Below, piece after piece: positions 10,114 to 21,084 of a DNA stretch of 64,000 nt; position 1 is the first letter of the stretch; the number at the start of each line of letters is the position of its first letter. The position numbers and the translations under genes were made by a program. Under the pieces are notes generated by a model. It ran no database searches. It was not told the origin of the DNA and was given only the letters and a program-made list of their open reading frames with translations. Source of the DNA: Mesorhabditis belari. Taxonomy: Eukaryota; Nematoda; Chromadorea; Rhabditida; Rhabditidae. Location: the NCBI GenBank assembly GCA_958450365.1, contig CAUEEP010000893.1, forward strand, positions 62,001 to 126,000, written 5' to 3'.

Positions 10114-11360
10114 TTTTGCATTAGACTATTTGCATTTGTGGATCAGCCTAGAGACTTTGGAATCAATTTTTGCACAAATTAAAAGGGTAAATCGCTTGCT
10201 TTTTGAATACCTAACTTTAATTTCTTTATTGCCGGAGCTTACAGTATTAAAAGGTCGCCGCAAATTATCGCCTCGAGATTATATAGCCATAATTTGGTCC
10301 CAAGTAAAGCAAAAATCCCAACGGCAACAAAAATAACATTTATTGGTAGAAAATAATTAAACGTTAATATCAGATTTTAAAAACATCCCCATTTGCTGCA
10401 ATAATCGATCGGGAAAGGGAAACTGAGAAAAGTTTTCTATTTCTTTTCATTTCTTTTCTTTTCTTTTCCTTTCTTTTCCTTTCTATTCAGTTCAATCAAA
10501 CTGAATTTGGTGATCATCAAATTTAGTTTGAAAACGCGCTTTTTGACACTAGAATTCAATAAAGTTCAATAAAGGACAAATGAAATTTAATATATAAGAG
10601 CCTGAGATGAAAATGATTTATCCCAATTCACTTCAAAATGAAAATCTCGAAAATTAGCGCTTTTTCTGATTAAGAGCTACATTGCTGAGGGGATCTGGAA
10701 GATGAATTGTGCTGATCGTCCATTTTTCGCCATTCTCGAAGACATCAAAAATCTTCTGGCCCACCGGAACTCCCAAAAGATCCCTTCCATATTTGTAAAT
10801 GCTTGAATAAACATTTCTGTCTTTCAGTTTTGTTTATTGTCATTGATTTAATGACAATAAACAAGACTGAAAGACAGAAATTCGAAAGTAAACTGTATAA
10901 AATGAAGAAATGAAGTTGAAAATGAAAAAGTGAAGCTCACAGAAGCTAAAAGAAGCTAAAAGATTTTTTCCTGCTATTTTTTTCAGAGATTTTTTTCTGA
11001 TACACCAAATAAAAGAACTTTTTAAAGATTTAAAATGAGATTTCCATTTTCATTTATTCGCAAAACTTTTCCTCAACAATACTTTTCTAGATTTCTTCTT
11101 GATTTTCATTTCTTCGCTTCGCTTCATTTCACTTCAACAGCGACACTCATTTGATCGTTTTTCGATGTTTGCATACTCCGGACTTTTCTCTTCATTTTTC
11201 CACCTAAATCAATCAAATAAATATCAGTTTTCAAGTGAGACTATTCTCTTGAAAAAAAATACATTTATTCACACGAATAATATGGTACAAATAATACTCA
11301 AATACAACCTATAAAACCTAAATCTAGAGGAAAAAAAACCAAATAAATGGGAAAAAAGAA
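10114..11360. other. Spacer with 5S-linked repeat and a perfect hairpin
   Basis: Positions 10120-10260 repeat the block that follows 5S copies elsewhere ('caatttttgcacaaa...gggtaaatcgcttgcttttt'). At 10812-10881 two 32-bp arms ('atttctgtctttcag...') form a near-perfect hairpin with a 6-nt loop. The rest is AT-rich, with no gene recognised. Confidence 0.55.
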
Positions 11361-11363
11361 CCG

Positions 11364-11431
11364 GGGCGGGATTGAACCCTTGACCTCACGACTAAGATAC
11401 AAAGCTCTTAGCCAATCGGCTACGATGGCCA
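11364..11431 (-). pseudogene. tRNA-like sequence
   Basis: The minus strand has an A-box 'tagccgattggctaag' and a B-box 'agggttcaatcccgcc' at tRNA spacing. A 6-bp arm 'ctaaga/tcttag' overlaps the D-arm, so no normal anticodon loop forms. It resembles the other tRNA-like relics in this window. Confidence 0.4.
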
Positions 11432-11451
11432 TCTGTCCCTGGTGGCGATTT

Positions 11452-14400
11452 TCAACCTTTCAACTTACATGTGATCTTGTAAAGAACAAAATCTCGATAC
11501 GGTCGATAGACGAGAACGGTGGTGATTGTGAAAATTGTTCCGTAGAAAGATTGAATGAAATTCGTGCCATCAACGAGAGCTCAAAGGTTCTTAAAGTTTT
11601 AACACTTTTCCTATAAAAACTACCGTAATCTTGGCTTTAGCTTTTGACTAATTTGAACTTAAAAACTTTTGTCAACTCTAGCCTTTGATTTGCTTTGAAA
11701 TCTTTAGACAAAAATACTAAAAGTAGAAAGATTTGATAAGACAAGAACTAAAACAAGATTACGATAGTTTTCGAAAACATATTATAGTAATTGGGCTTAA
11801 AATCCAAGGCTTAAAATCTAAGGCTTAAAATGTAAGGCTTAAAATCCAAGGCTTTAAATCTAAGGCTTAAAATGTAAGGCTTAAAATCTAAGACTTAAAA
11901 TCCAAGGCTTAAAATCCAAGGCTTTAAATCTAAGGCTTAAAATCTAAGCACAATTGCAAACAGGTTTACCTTGAGTTCTGTGAAAAAATAGTGAGCAAAT
12001 CCGAATCGCCAACGGAAAGCCGATAAACAAAATTGGTATTGAAAACTGTATTTGAATTTTTTGTTAAATTATTTGTAAAATTTTTACTTTACATTCATGG
12101 ACAAAAGTCTTTTAAAGTTGGTTTTTAGAAGTTTTTTCTTTGTATATCTTGATCCAAATCCGACCAATTTGTAATGTTAAAATTAGAGATAATAAGCTCT
12201 TTAAATCTTTTAACCGTTTGCAAATTGGTCGGATTTGGATCAATTATCATCATGAATGGTAGTAAGGGTTCAAGGTGATTGTAAGAACGGGGAAATCATG
12301 GTCAGCAAGAATCTTCCTCACCCGATGCCCATACTCGGACATCAAAACCAAAAACGACCTTTCATTGGATTATTTATCGGAAAACTTATCAGAAATTCTT
12401 TGTGCAGTTTAGAGATACTGTTCAAAGCCCTTATACAGTCATGGACAAAAAGTCTTTTAACGTTGGTTTTTAGAAGTTTATCCTTTGTTCTTTGTATATC
12501 TTGATCCAAATCCGACCAATTTGCAAACGGTTAAAAGATTTAAAGAGCTTATTATCTCTAGTTTTAACATTACAAAAAAGATGGATTTAACAATTTATCA
12601 GGTGTCATGAACTTTTTAATAAAACAAAAATTGATGGGCAAAAGTCTTTCAACATGAAATTTTCTGTTTTTCCTATTGATTTCTGGTTGCTAACTCTGAT
12701 TTTTTAGATGCCCTTTTTTAGATTTTAGATACTTATCAACTCCGGACAAGGAGAACATCGTCGAAGCTCGAAAAATGGAATGTCTAGAAAAGTCGAGCTC
12801 TTCCGCTGTACCGAAACTGTATCGCTTGTTGTCTCCAGGGCCAAAATCGCGGGAAACGTTGATCGTGCATCAAAAAGTGGACGTCCACTAGTTACAACTT
12901 TATGAGAAGACAATGAGACAGACGTCCACTAGTTACAACTTTATGAGAAGACAATGAGACAGACGCCCACCAGTTGCAACTTTACCAGAAGACAGCAGAA
13001 GACAAAACCAACGTTAAAAGACATTTGTCCATGACTTTGTCAACTAACTTGTAACAAACTATTCTTCAAAAAGAGCTTTTGCTTGATAGCGGTGGCATTT
13101 GAAATGATCAAATTCGATTGCAGAATCGCGAAATACTTGACAATGAGACTGATGAGAAAAGAAAAACAAGCACAATTCATGGCAATGAATGCGATTGTTC
13201 CGCCATTGAATAGGACACTCGTTGTGAGTTTGAGATAAATTATGTGCTGAGTGAGATCAAGTTGGACTTCAGTCTAAATAATATTGGTCTCAATGAATTG
13301 GGGCACCGTTTTGACACCTTTTTGCTGGAATAAAGTGAAGTTTCTTTCAATAGTCATTCGCCTGTGTTTCTCTCGGTTTTTTTCTTTAACTTCTTTAACT
13401 TTGCAAAAAACAAAGTTATTTTACCCAAATTGACTGTTAAGTCGTTCAAATTAGCCTTGTTTTTCTCCTTTTTCCTGGCTACAATTGTTCCGCGAGAACA
13501 TTTAAATGCAAATGCAAAAACGATAACGTTTCCTAGGCATTGGATAGCTTTGAAAGCGTTTATTAGAGTTTTTACTTGAAAATGTTAATCTTCAAAATCC
13601 TGTAGTACAAATCCTGTAGTACATTTACTGTAACATTAGAAAGCCATTAGAAAGCCTAGTGAAAGCTATTAGAAAACCATTCGAAAGCCTAGTGAAAGTC
13701 ATTAGAAAACCATTCGAAAGTCTAGTGAAAACCATTAGAAAGCCATTAGAAAACCATTAGAAAGCCTAGTGAAAGTCATTAGAAAGCCATTAGAAAGTCT
13801 AGGGAAAGTCATTAGAAAACCATTCGAAAGTCTAGTGAAAAACAATAGAAAGCCATTAGAAAGCCATTAGAAAACCATTAGAAAGCCTAGTGAAAGTCAT
13901 TAGAAAGCCATTAGAAAGTCTACGGATAGCCATTAGAAAGCCATTAAAAAACCATTAGAAAGCCTAGTGAAAACCATTACAAAACCACTAGTGCCCCACT
14001 CTCTAGTTCCACTCACTCCATCATTGATGAAAATCGGCACAGCGGTCAGAAAAATCACGAACCCTCCATTCAAACAAGAAACCAAGGCAATAAAACTAGA
14101 AATTAGATCATTGATGTCAGAAAGCATTTCTATTTTTTTGTCTCTACTTTAGCGCTAGGCGTTTTCTGTCATCTTTTGGAAGAATTCTTCGCAAAGCGCC
14201 GATAAAAAGGAATTGAAGAGAAAACGACATTATGGAGGCGGAAAGGAAAAGGAGAATCTGAAAAGAATCTGAAAAACTTAAACAATGTTTTTAAATATCT
14301 AAAGTACCGTTTGCACTCGAACATCAATATTTAGAAAACTAAAAATGCCGACGAATTGAATGGATATCTCATCGTGCTCAGCTGTCATTCTCATTGGACA

Positions 14401-15321
14401 AAATAAACCGAAATTTAGATCAAGAAAAGTAGCACCAAACTAAAGCTTGTAGAAGATAGAAGATATCGATAGAAGATAAGACTCAGATTTCAAGGTACAA
14501 TTGATAAATGGACATACAATAGATCAATCCCGTTTCTACTAGATCTGAGCTGTTTCAAACTCAAGTAAGACTAGGCCAGAAGTGAAATCCAGAAGCCAAA
14601 GACCTTGCCAACCTAATCTGGCTTTCATCTCTTTCTTCCTTTCTCTTCCCCTTGTATTTCCTCTTTCTTTTCTGGCAAGAAGATAACAGATAGCTCAGTG
14701 GTTAAAGCATCTGCCTGGAAATCAGTCGAAGATCGAGAGTCCAATCCCTCTCCGAAAATCTATCTTTACCAATCGTTATTACTATGGTCAAAAGCCAGCC
14801 ACACATCATAAGGTTTCTGGTTTGGTTTGATTATGCTTTCTGACTAGGCTTTGGTTAAAGTATTCTTGAACTGGTCTACAAGAATCTAATACTGATCCTA
14901 AATGAACTGGTAACGAGTTTCACTAAGTAATATCGTTCGTCAATTTGGCACTAATTTTCAGCTACACTTGCACCATCCACTAAGAAAGAGAAAGAGAGAG
15001 AGAAGGAGAAGAAAGATAAAAAGAGAGAGAGAGAGAAGGAGCAGAAAGAGAAAGAGAAGAGAGAAAGAGAAAGAGAAGAGAGAGAGAGAAGGAGAAGAAA
15101 GAGAAAGGAAAGAACGAGAAAGAGGAGAAAGAGAAGAAAGAGAAGAAAGACTCTACAACTATCCTAAATTTGTCAGTTCCCTATTTATAATGAAATATAT
15201 ACATTTCTACATTCAGAACTCACATGTGTGAAGGCAATATATCTCGATTGTATTCTCATTTCCCGTGGAGCTTTCAGAATAATAATGATAATAAAGAAAA
15301 GATTGTTAATCGAACAGAAAC
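11452..15321 (-). CDS. Nematode 7TM chemoreceptor B (srh/str-like)
   Basis: Exons on the minus strand are 15321-15224, 14439-14308, 14257-14148, 14095-14017, 13273-13049, 12045-11970 and 11579-11452. The first four have exactly the lengths of gene A (98, 132, 110 and 79 nt), and the TM6 exon is 76 nt in both. Motifs are 'KAPREMRIQSRYIAFTH' after TM1, 'FLDLNFGLFCPMRM' in TM2, 'FIGALRRILPKDDRKR' after TM3, 'NATAIKQKLFLKNSLLQ' before TM6, 'FSIPILFIGFPLAIR' in TM6 and 'FTITTVLVYRPYRDF' after TM7. The exons give 281 residues plus an unidentified first exon. In A the 225-nt fifth exon is split by an intron. A Tc1-like element occupies the intron at 12046-13048, and a minisatellite lies in the intron at 13274-14016. 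Confidence 0.8.
11790..11950. repeat. About 14-bp minisatellite
   Basis: There are about eleven copies of 'ggcttaaaatctaa' with length and base variants. The array lies in the last intron of receptor B. Confidence 0.85.
12432..13034 (-). mobile_element. Tc1-like element, internally deleted
   Basis: The ends are inverted copies of 'cagtcatggacaaaaagtct' followed by 'tttaacgttggtttt'. Plus-strand sequence at 12760-12905 encodes a Tc1-type N-terminal fragment ('SRAKIAGNVDRASKSGRP'). The rest of the transposase is missing. A 41-bp segment ('gtccactagttacaactt...') is repeated three times at 12885-12985. A second, shorter inverted-repeat relative occupies 12095-12255. Confidence 0.75.
13622..13985. 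repeat. Minisatellite in receptor B intron
   Basis: Imperfect repeats of 'gccattagaaagcctagtga' plus 'aagtcattagaaaacc' occur over about 360 bp, with 10-12 bp subunits ('cattagaaa'). Confidence 0.85.
14690..14756 (+). pseudogene. tRNA-like sequence
   Basis: The A-box is 'tagctcagtggttaaagc' and the B-box 'gagagtccaatccctctc', which forms a perfect 5-bp T-arm. The spacing would imply a long variable arm (Ser/Leu type). The candidate anticodon arm 'ctgcctggaaatcag' pairs only 3 bp, and the acceptor stem is poor. Confidence 0.45.
14970..15155. repeat. GA-rich purine tract
   Basis: The tract is almost pure 'agagagaaggagaagaaag' on one strand. The Arg/Glu/Lys-rich ORF across it is a by-product of composition. 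Confidence 0.9.
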
Positions 15322-15667
15322 CTAGACTTTATGAGAAAATTTTCGACCCTAATCACTCACTCGTAGTGAAATAAGTAAAACGGATGAGACCTAGGGGATC
15401 TTCAAATAAATCCATAAATTTGAATTTCTCAAATTTCCGAGAAATTTTCGCAAGCTTTGATGCCAAAAATCACTCATTTTCGGCTCACTCCGCGAAAATC
15501 ACATTTCCTTTTTTCCCCTTAGCCAAACGAAAATGTAAATCAGTTTTTCTGACGTTTTCTCATCAAAATAACGATAAGTTCAAGAAAATAAAGTATTTTT
15601 TTGAAAAAAGCCAGATTTATCTTGTTAGAATTTATGATTTTTGATCAGTTAATCTTGAAAATGCTTA

Positions 15668-16655
15668 CCGTAAATACTGTAATAGTACCCCAGCCCCGTA
15701 ATGACGGTGTGGAGTGTTGCGTAGTCTAGCTTTGAACGAGTTTTTCTCGACACTGGTTTATGCTACAATTGGCCGATTACCCAATGCCAAAATAGAAGTT
15801 GTAGAATTGTCTAGGCTGATCAAAATGGTGCAAAAATCAGCTGCCCATACGCCCGCCCGATATCTGGCATAGAAGTTTGCGACATCTCGCTTAAAAGGCT
15901 TCTCTCGAGCGATAATGACGAAGCGAGCGAAGTGTTGCGTAATCTAGCTTTGAACGAGTTTTCCTCGACACTGGTTTATGCTACAATGCGCGCTTAGGTA
16001 TCAAAAAATAGCTGAAATTCAGGGCTATTTTTTGATACCAAAGACGAATTTACGGTAGCTTTATGATGCGCGGTGCGTCAATGTGTTAAAACTAGATCAG
16101 AAGCACTGCGACATTCCATATATAAAAAGATCGAGAAGTTAACTACTAGAAACTTAGTGTATAAAATCAAATTAAAACTGTGGAAATGAACTACCGTAAA
16201 GACTGCAATAGTACCCCACCCCCATAATGACGGTGCGGAGTGTTGCGTAGTCTAGCTTTGAATGAGTTTTTCTCGTCACTGGTTTATGCTACAATGCTCG
16301 CTTAGGTATCAAAAAATAGCTGAAATTCAGGGCTATTTTTTGATACCAAAACTCTATCTACTATACTTTTATTTCCATTTTAATTTCCCCACCTTCTTAG
16401 CGCTTGCCTCATCTTGAAACATGGCGATACAGGTGGCAAGAGGATCGGCCAACTTTACAATGACACTAAACTTTACATAAAGTTACAGTAAATTTGTCTT
16501 AGGTATCAAAAAATAGCTGAAATTCAGGGCTATTTTTTGATACCAAAGACGCATTTTTTGAAAGTACGGGCGCTTTGAAAAAAATGAAATACTGAAAAAC
16601 TTTTGCGACTACGCGACTGAACGAGGGCGGTGGGGTACTATTACAGTATTTACGG
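15668..16655. mobile_element. Cluster of a hairpin MITE family
   Basis: Tandem or nested copies start 'accgtaaatactgtaatagtaccccacccc' at 15668 and 16194 and end 'gtggggtactattacagtat' at 16630-16655. Each contains 'gtgttgcgtagtctagcttt' and a compact hairpin, 'tatcaaaaaatagc' with its inverse, at 15997, 16304 and 16501. A further full copy lies at 52695-53182. No coding capacity is seen. Confidence 0.75.
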
Positions 16656-16756
16656 TATGCTTTGTGAAGCAATAGTTAACTTTGGGCGAGTGCACAATCG
16701 CTCGCCATCTGACGCACAGGGCAGATAGATATGAGTGAGAAAGCGGCCGCAAAGTT

Positions 16757-16860
16757 GGTTTAATTACCCAAGTTTGAGGTTAGTATCAACTTAAACGCCT
16801 TGCATGTTTCAAGAAATTTTGAGGAGAATTCCTTCTTGGAAAATCCAAAAGCCTCAGCCG
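16757..16860 (+). pseudogene. SL1 RNA pseudogene with intact leader
   Basis: The leader at 16757-16778 is an exact SL1 (ggtttaattacccaag...). The body after 'gttagtatcaac' has diverged and lacks the usual 3' end 'ggggatgcacaaag'. Confidence 0.65.
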
Positions 16861-17009
16861 AAAGAATTCCTCTATTTTACAGATTTACCTATGAAGCTGA
16901 TGCTGTACTCCGATAATAAAGAAATTAAAGCTGAAAATTCGAAAAGTAATTCATTACTTTGTGCAAAAGTAGATTTCCAATCAGTTGAGCTCATTGGCAA
17001 AAGCAATTC

Positions 17010-17114
17010 AAACACTTCGGATTCCCAAATCGTCTCCGATCCAAATAATAACCGAGCCCAACGTTGCTTAACTTGGCAGAGCAGACGAGATGCCATCTTT
17101 TCAACGTGGTAAGC
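17010..17114 (-). pseudogene. 5S rRNA pseudogene
   Basis: The minus strand reads 'gcttaccacgttgaaaagat', 'ctgccaagttaagcaacgtt', 'gggctcggttattatttgga' and 'tcggagacgatttgggaatc'. Several substitutions in conserved positions and a missing 3' end indicate decay. The adjacent 16870-17000 repeats the 5S-linked flank. Confidence 0.7.
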
Positions 17115-17230
17115 GGTGAAAGACGGCTGAAATTGTGAATCTTGTAAAATGTCATAAGCAAAATTTTCCCTCATTTCACTTTTTCACTTTCACCTCAAAT
17201 TTTGTGGAGAAAGTGTTGAGGGTGCGGGTT

Positions 17231-17400
17231 CTTATCTTTTTGAAGGGTTTCCAATCCAAAATCGGGGATTAATCCCCAATTTTGCTCACATTGCTTCCAT
17301 TGCTTCCATTCGGCGTCATCTGGAAAGTGAATCTGGGGAAAAGTGTGGAGATAAGAGGGATTTCTTGATTATCACACTCATAAATACTCGGGCTGGAGGT
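17231..17400 (+). promoter_or_regulatory. Candidate promoter with GATA motifs
   Basis: It lies directly upstream of the ATG at 17457. It has CTTATC at about 17240, GATAAG at about 17350 and a TATA-like 'ataaatac' at about 17390. In nematodes paired GATA sites of this form commonly drive intestinal genes through ELT-2-type factors. That assignment is inference only. Confidence 0.4.
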
Positions 17401-17456
17401 CAGAGAATTTCTCCATTTTTGATTTCGCCTCAAAATCAGCACACAGAAAGCAAAAA

Positions 17457-18018
17457 ATGTTCAAAGTCATCCTATCCGGTTTGTTCGTTGCTCAAGATTA
17501 CTGTAGTTTTGAAAAATTAGGATTTATTATTTATTTATTATTTGTTTTTTACTTGTGAGCTATATTTATATTGGTTTAAATTAGTATTTATTCTTGGATT
17601 ATCACATCAAAAGCCCAGTATCGTATTTCGCTGTTCGAAAATGTGTCCGTCTGAAAAGCTATCGTAATCTAGCTAAAAATCGACCGTAATCTAGCTAGAA
17701 ATCTACCGTAATCCAAAGCTCATGAAGAAAATGATAAACTTAAAAGAGATACGGTAGCTTTCAGATTACGATAGCTTCTTTAGCTTTTAGAAGCCGACCG
17801 TTAAAAGCCATTTTAAACCAGATTCCTGTAAAGACGCTTATCGTATAAATGTAGTAGAACTGTTCTTAGCTGCTTACTTTTTCATCATTTAACTAAAAAA
17901 AACAAAAAGGATTAATATAGAGGGGATTCGAACTCGCGCAAAAAAAGCTCGTGAGCGCTCGCACTATCCATATAACAAAAAGCTCTTTTTAAAATTAAAA
18001 TTTTTTTTTTTTTTTTTT

Positions 18019-18079
<61 letters not shown>

Positions 18080-18128
18080 TTTTTTTTTTTTTTTTTTTTT
18101 TTTTTATTTAAATTTTTAAATAAAAAAA

Positions 18129-18181
<53 letters not shown>

Positions 18182-18184
18182 AAA

Positions 18185-18216
<32 letters not shown>

Positions 18217-20625
18217 AAAATTTATTTAAAATTTTAAAATTAAATTTAAAAAATTTTAAATTATTTTAAAAATTTTTTTAAAATAATTTAAATTAAAAAA
18301 ATATAAAAAAAATTTTTTAATTTTAAAATTTTTTTTTTTTTTTTTTTTTTATTAAAATTTTAAAAAATTTATTTATTTTAAAAAAATTTAAAATTTAAAA
18401 AAAAAAAAAATATTTAAAATTAATTTTTAAAAATTTTATAAATAATATTTTTTTTTTTTTTAAAAAAAAAATTATTTTTTTTTTTTAAATTTATTTTAAA
18501 TATTTTTTTTAAAAATTTTTTTTATATAACGTAAAGCTCTATATAACAGAAAGCTCTATATAACGGAAAGCTCTCTATAACGAAAAGCTCTATAAACAGA
18601 AAGCTCTATATAACAGGAACTGCGCTACTACCATGCTTTCGATCGTAAAATAAGACCCATACTTTGATGCCCGATATCTTGCGATACAGAGCTCCATTAG
18701 AAAAACCAAAAGCGGATTCGGAATCCCCACTCAAAACTCTATCAAATACATCAAAAAGGCCATCTTTCCCTAGTTCGAATAGTGATTTGTAGGTTGTCTA
18801 AATGATGCGTATTTCAGCAGCTCTCCTCGTCTCGTACACCCTCGCCGCCGACTCTTGCACAGCTAATGACATCGCCGGTCTCAACAACTGTTACCAGGCT
18901 TTCGTCGGCGCTTACGGATTCTCGATGAGCAACGTTTTGCCACATTACTGGGATGTAAGCAGTTTGAGTTTTGAGATTTTAAAGAATAGATTTTCGATCT
19001 ATTTAAAGCTATTTGAGGTTTAAAAAAACCTCTTCTTACTATAATTCTTTCAAGAAATAGTATAAAGATTAAATTTTAGATGCACCAAGTGCGCACCGGA
19101 TGGCTTGATGCCCAAGGAGTCAAAGTGCAACCAAAGATTTGCCAGTGAGTTCAAGCTACATTACTGGACGATGAAATATCATATTTGAAAAAAGCTCGTC
19201 ACTTTCGCGCGTCTGTAACTCTCTTGTCTTCGAGTTTAAACCATTAGTGTTATACATTTTCTGAAAGCTCTTTTCAAGGGCCACACAATGGTAATATTAA
19301 TATTTAGAAATACGGTAAAAAAAACAGAAATACACTACGGTAGATAGAATTTCTATCTACACTACGGTAGATAGAAAGCTTTCTAGGTAGATATAAAGCT
19401 TCCTAGGTAGATAGAAAGCTTTCTAGGTAGATATAAAGCTTTCTAAATAAACAAAATTAACTCTAGAAAGCAAACTTTTATTTTAAAATCTTTATTTGAC
19501 ATCAATGAACAACAAATTAAGTGTTATACATTTTCTGAAAGCTCTTTTCAAGGGCTACTCAATGGTAATGTTAATATTTAGAAATACGGTAAAGACAAGG
19601 GAGTTACAGACGCGCGAAAGTGACGATCTTTTTTCAAATATGATATTTCATGGTCCAGTAGTGTAGTTGATTCATCGAAACGAAATCATCTAATTCTTTA
19701 ATATTTCAGAATCGGAAACAATTTGGTGAACTGTATCGCGAAATTCCCGTGTCTCTCCCAGGATACATTCTTGACGATGGGTGCTGACTCGACTGAGTCT
19801 CCCCGTTGGTTCCTCGACAAGATTGCCACCAAGTATCAATGTGGAGAGGGATATCAAGGTGGTTAAACTTGAAGTTTTCAAAAAAATTGATTAACTCATG
19901 GTCTTAACTATTGGCAAATCGTTTATGAATTGTATTAGACACGTGAATTTATTGATAAGCTTGTAAAGATTTTTAAATCCTTCTTTTTCAGTTCTCCTCC
20001 AAGATTACTACTGTATGGCGGCTTGCCGTGAGCACCGTGACGACGCGCTCTCCGCTTGCAGCACGATGATGCAAAACGAGATCGCTCAAGGAACCGATCC
20101 ATGCGTGTAAGTTTAGAAGTAGAAATACAGTACACGCAATACAATAATCTGTAGTAAACTATGGTAATTTGTATCCAGTAATCTGTAGCTCTTTAAAGAT
20201 TGCTTCAAAAACCTTTCCTTTTCTTGTAGTTCGGCCCAGTTACCACCTAAAAATATTGGTCTGATTTTCGCTTTACCAGAATATTAAAATCAAAATTATA
20301 CTAGATCTTAAAAAGTTTTAAACGAGTTAACGTATTGAAGAAGAAGAAGAAGAAGAAGCGAAGAAGAGGAGGAAGAAGAAGAGGAAGAAGAAGAAGAATT
20401 GAAGAACGTATTGAAGAAGCCTACGCCTAAATGTAAAGTGTAAGGCTTAGGCCTCGACAGATCTATTAGAAATCAGTTTCTCGGCTAAAATGCATCATTT
20501 TGGTATACTGTGAGTGAGAAATGAGGCTTAGACTTTATATTTAGACTTAAGCCTCTTCAATACGTTCTTCAATTCTTCCTCTTCTTCTTCTTCTTCTTCC
20601 TCCTCTTCTTCTTCCTCTTCTTCTT

Positions 20626-20661
<36 letters not shown>

Positions 20662-21084
20662 CTCCTCTTCTTCTTTTTCCTCTTCTTCTTCTTCCTCTTC
20701 TCCTTCCCCTTCTTCTTCTTCCCCAATACGTTAACTCGTTTAAAACTTTTTAAGTTTAGTAAACTCCTTTACTTTACTTTGCCAAAGAATTTCAAATTTT
20801 TCAGAGCCACAAATGACATGATCACTTGCCAAGCGCAAATCTATTCCACCTATTGTGATTTCAACTCGGGCGCCTTCAACTGCGGACTCAACGAGGCTGT
20901 CATTGTAAGTAAAAGCTATTTGAAAAATGTACATTTAATCAATTTACAACAATCAATTTACATTTAGAGTATCTAGAATATCTTTTAATTGTACAGTTTT
21001 TCAAAAATCATTCATTTTCAGAAGGAGACCCAACCCGCTTGCACCCCGGCCCTCCAAATGTGCCCCAAATTCCAATTCTTTTAA
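17457..21084 (+). CDS. Cysteine-rich secreted protein (DUF19/T20D4.11-like)
   Basis: Seven exons: 17457-17478, 18818-18954, 19080-19144, 19710-19858, 19992-20106, 20805-20904 and 21022-21084. They total 651 nt with consistent phases and encode 216 aa. The 22-nt first exon joins to give the signal peptide 'MFKVILSAALLVSYTLA' before 'ADSC'. The mature part has 15 cysteines (residues 21, 32, 74, 83, 89, 119, 132, 136, 147, 162, 171, 180, 189, 203, 210), including 'CTANDIAGLNNCYQ' and 'CMAACREHRDDALSAC'. This spacing fits nematode secreted DUF19 proteins, whose function is unknown. An in-frame ATG at 18802 exists, but it uses what I read as intron sequence. AATAAA at 21090 is the poly(A) signal. 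Introns hold a low-complexity block, a MITE and a GAA/TTC foldback. Confidence 0.8.
17926..17985 (-). pseudogene. tRNA-like sequence
   Basis: The minus strand has 'atggatagtgcgagcgctc' (A-box-like), then 'gcgagttcgaatcccctc' (a good B-box and T-arm). The anticodon region is a run of T and does not fold. It lies in intron 1 of the secreted-protein gene. Confidence 0.4.
17998..18525. repeat. A/T-only low-complexity block
   Basis: About 530 bp made only of A and T, including T and A runs of tens of bases arranged as inverted runs. No information content is visible. A sequencing or assembly artefact around a hard-to-read hairpin is likely. The following 18528-18610 has five 'aaagctctatataac' repeats. 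Confidence 0.85.
19163..19666. mobile_element. Palindromic MITE in intron of secreted-protein gene
   Basis: Terminal inverted repeats read 'tactggacgatgaaatatca' and 'tgatatttcatggtccagta'. Relatives lie at 23538-23772 and 23851-24082. This copy has an insertion at 19315-19518 containing four 'gtagatagaaagctttctag' repeats. Confidence 0.75.
20303..20757. repeat. Foldback with (GAA)n and (TTC)n arms
   Basis: The outer arms 'aaaagttttaaacgagttaa' (20310) and 'ttaactcgtttaaaactttt' (20730) are inverted. Inside are about 65 bp of GAA/GGA repeats, a 'taggcttaggcc' segment and about 155 bp of TTC/TCC repeats. The element lies in the intron at 20107-20804. Confidence 0.85.

Noticed and set aside
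14690..14756. Working tRNA-Ser gene
   Set aside because: A and T boxes are good, but the anticodon stem pairs only 3 bp and the acceptor stem is poor.
14968..15231. Arg/Glu-rich 87-aa ORF resembling an SR protein
   Set aside because: Composition of the GA purine tract; no domain outside it.
16804..17174. Overlapping 100-aa ORFs on both strands
   Set aside because: They cover a 5S rRNA pseudogene and the 5S-linked repeat; no protein similarity.
18802..18954. ATG at 18802 as the start of the secreted protein
   Set aside because: It includes a perfect acceptor (atttcag at 18811-18817). Joining the exon at 17457 gives a better signal peptide and a promoter-like upstream region.
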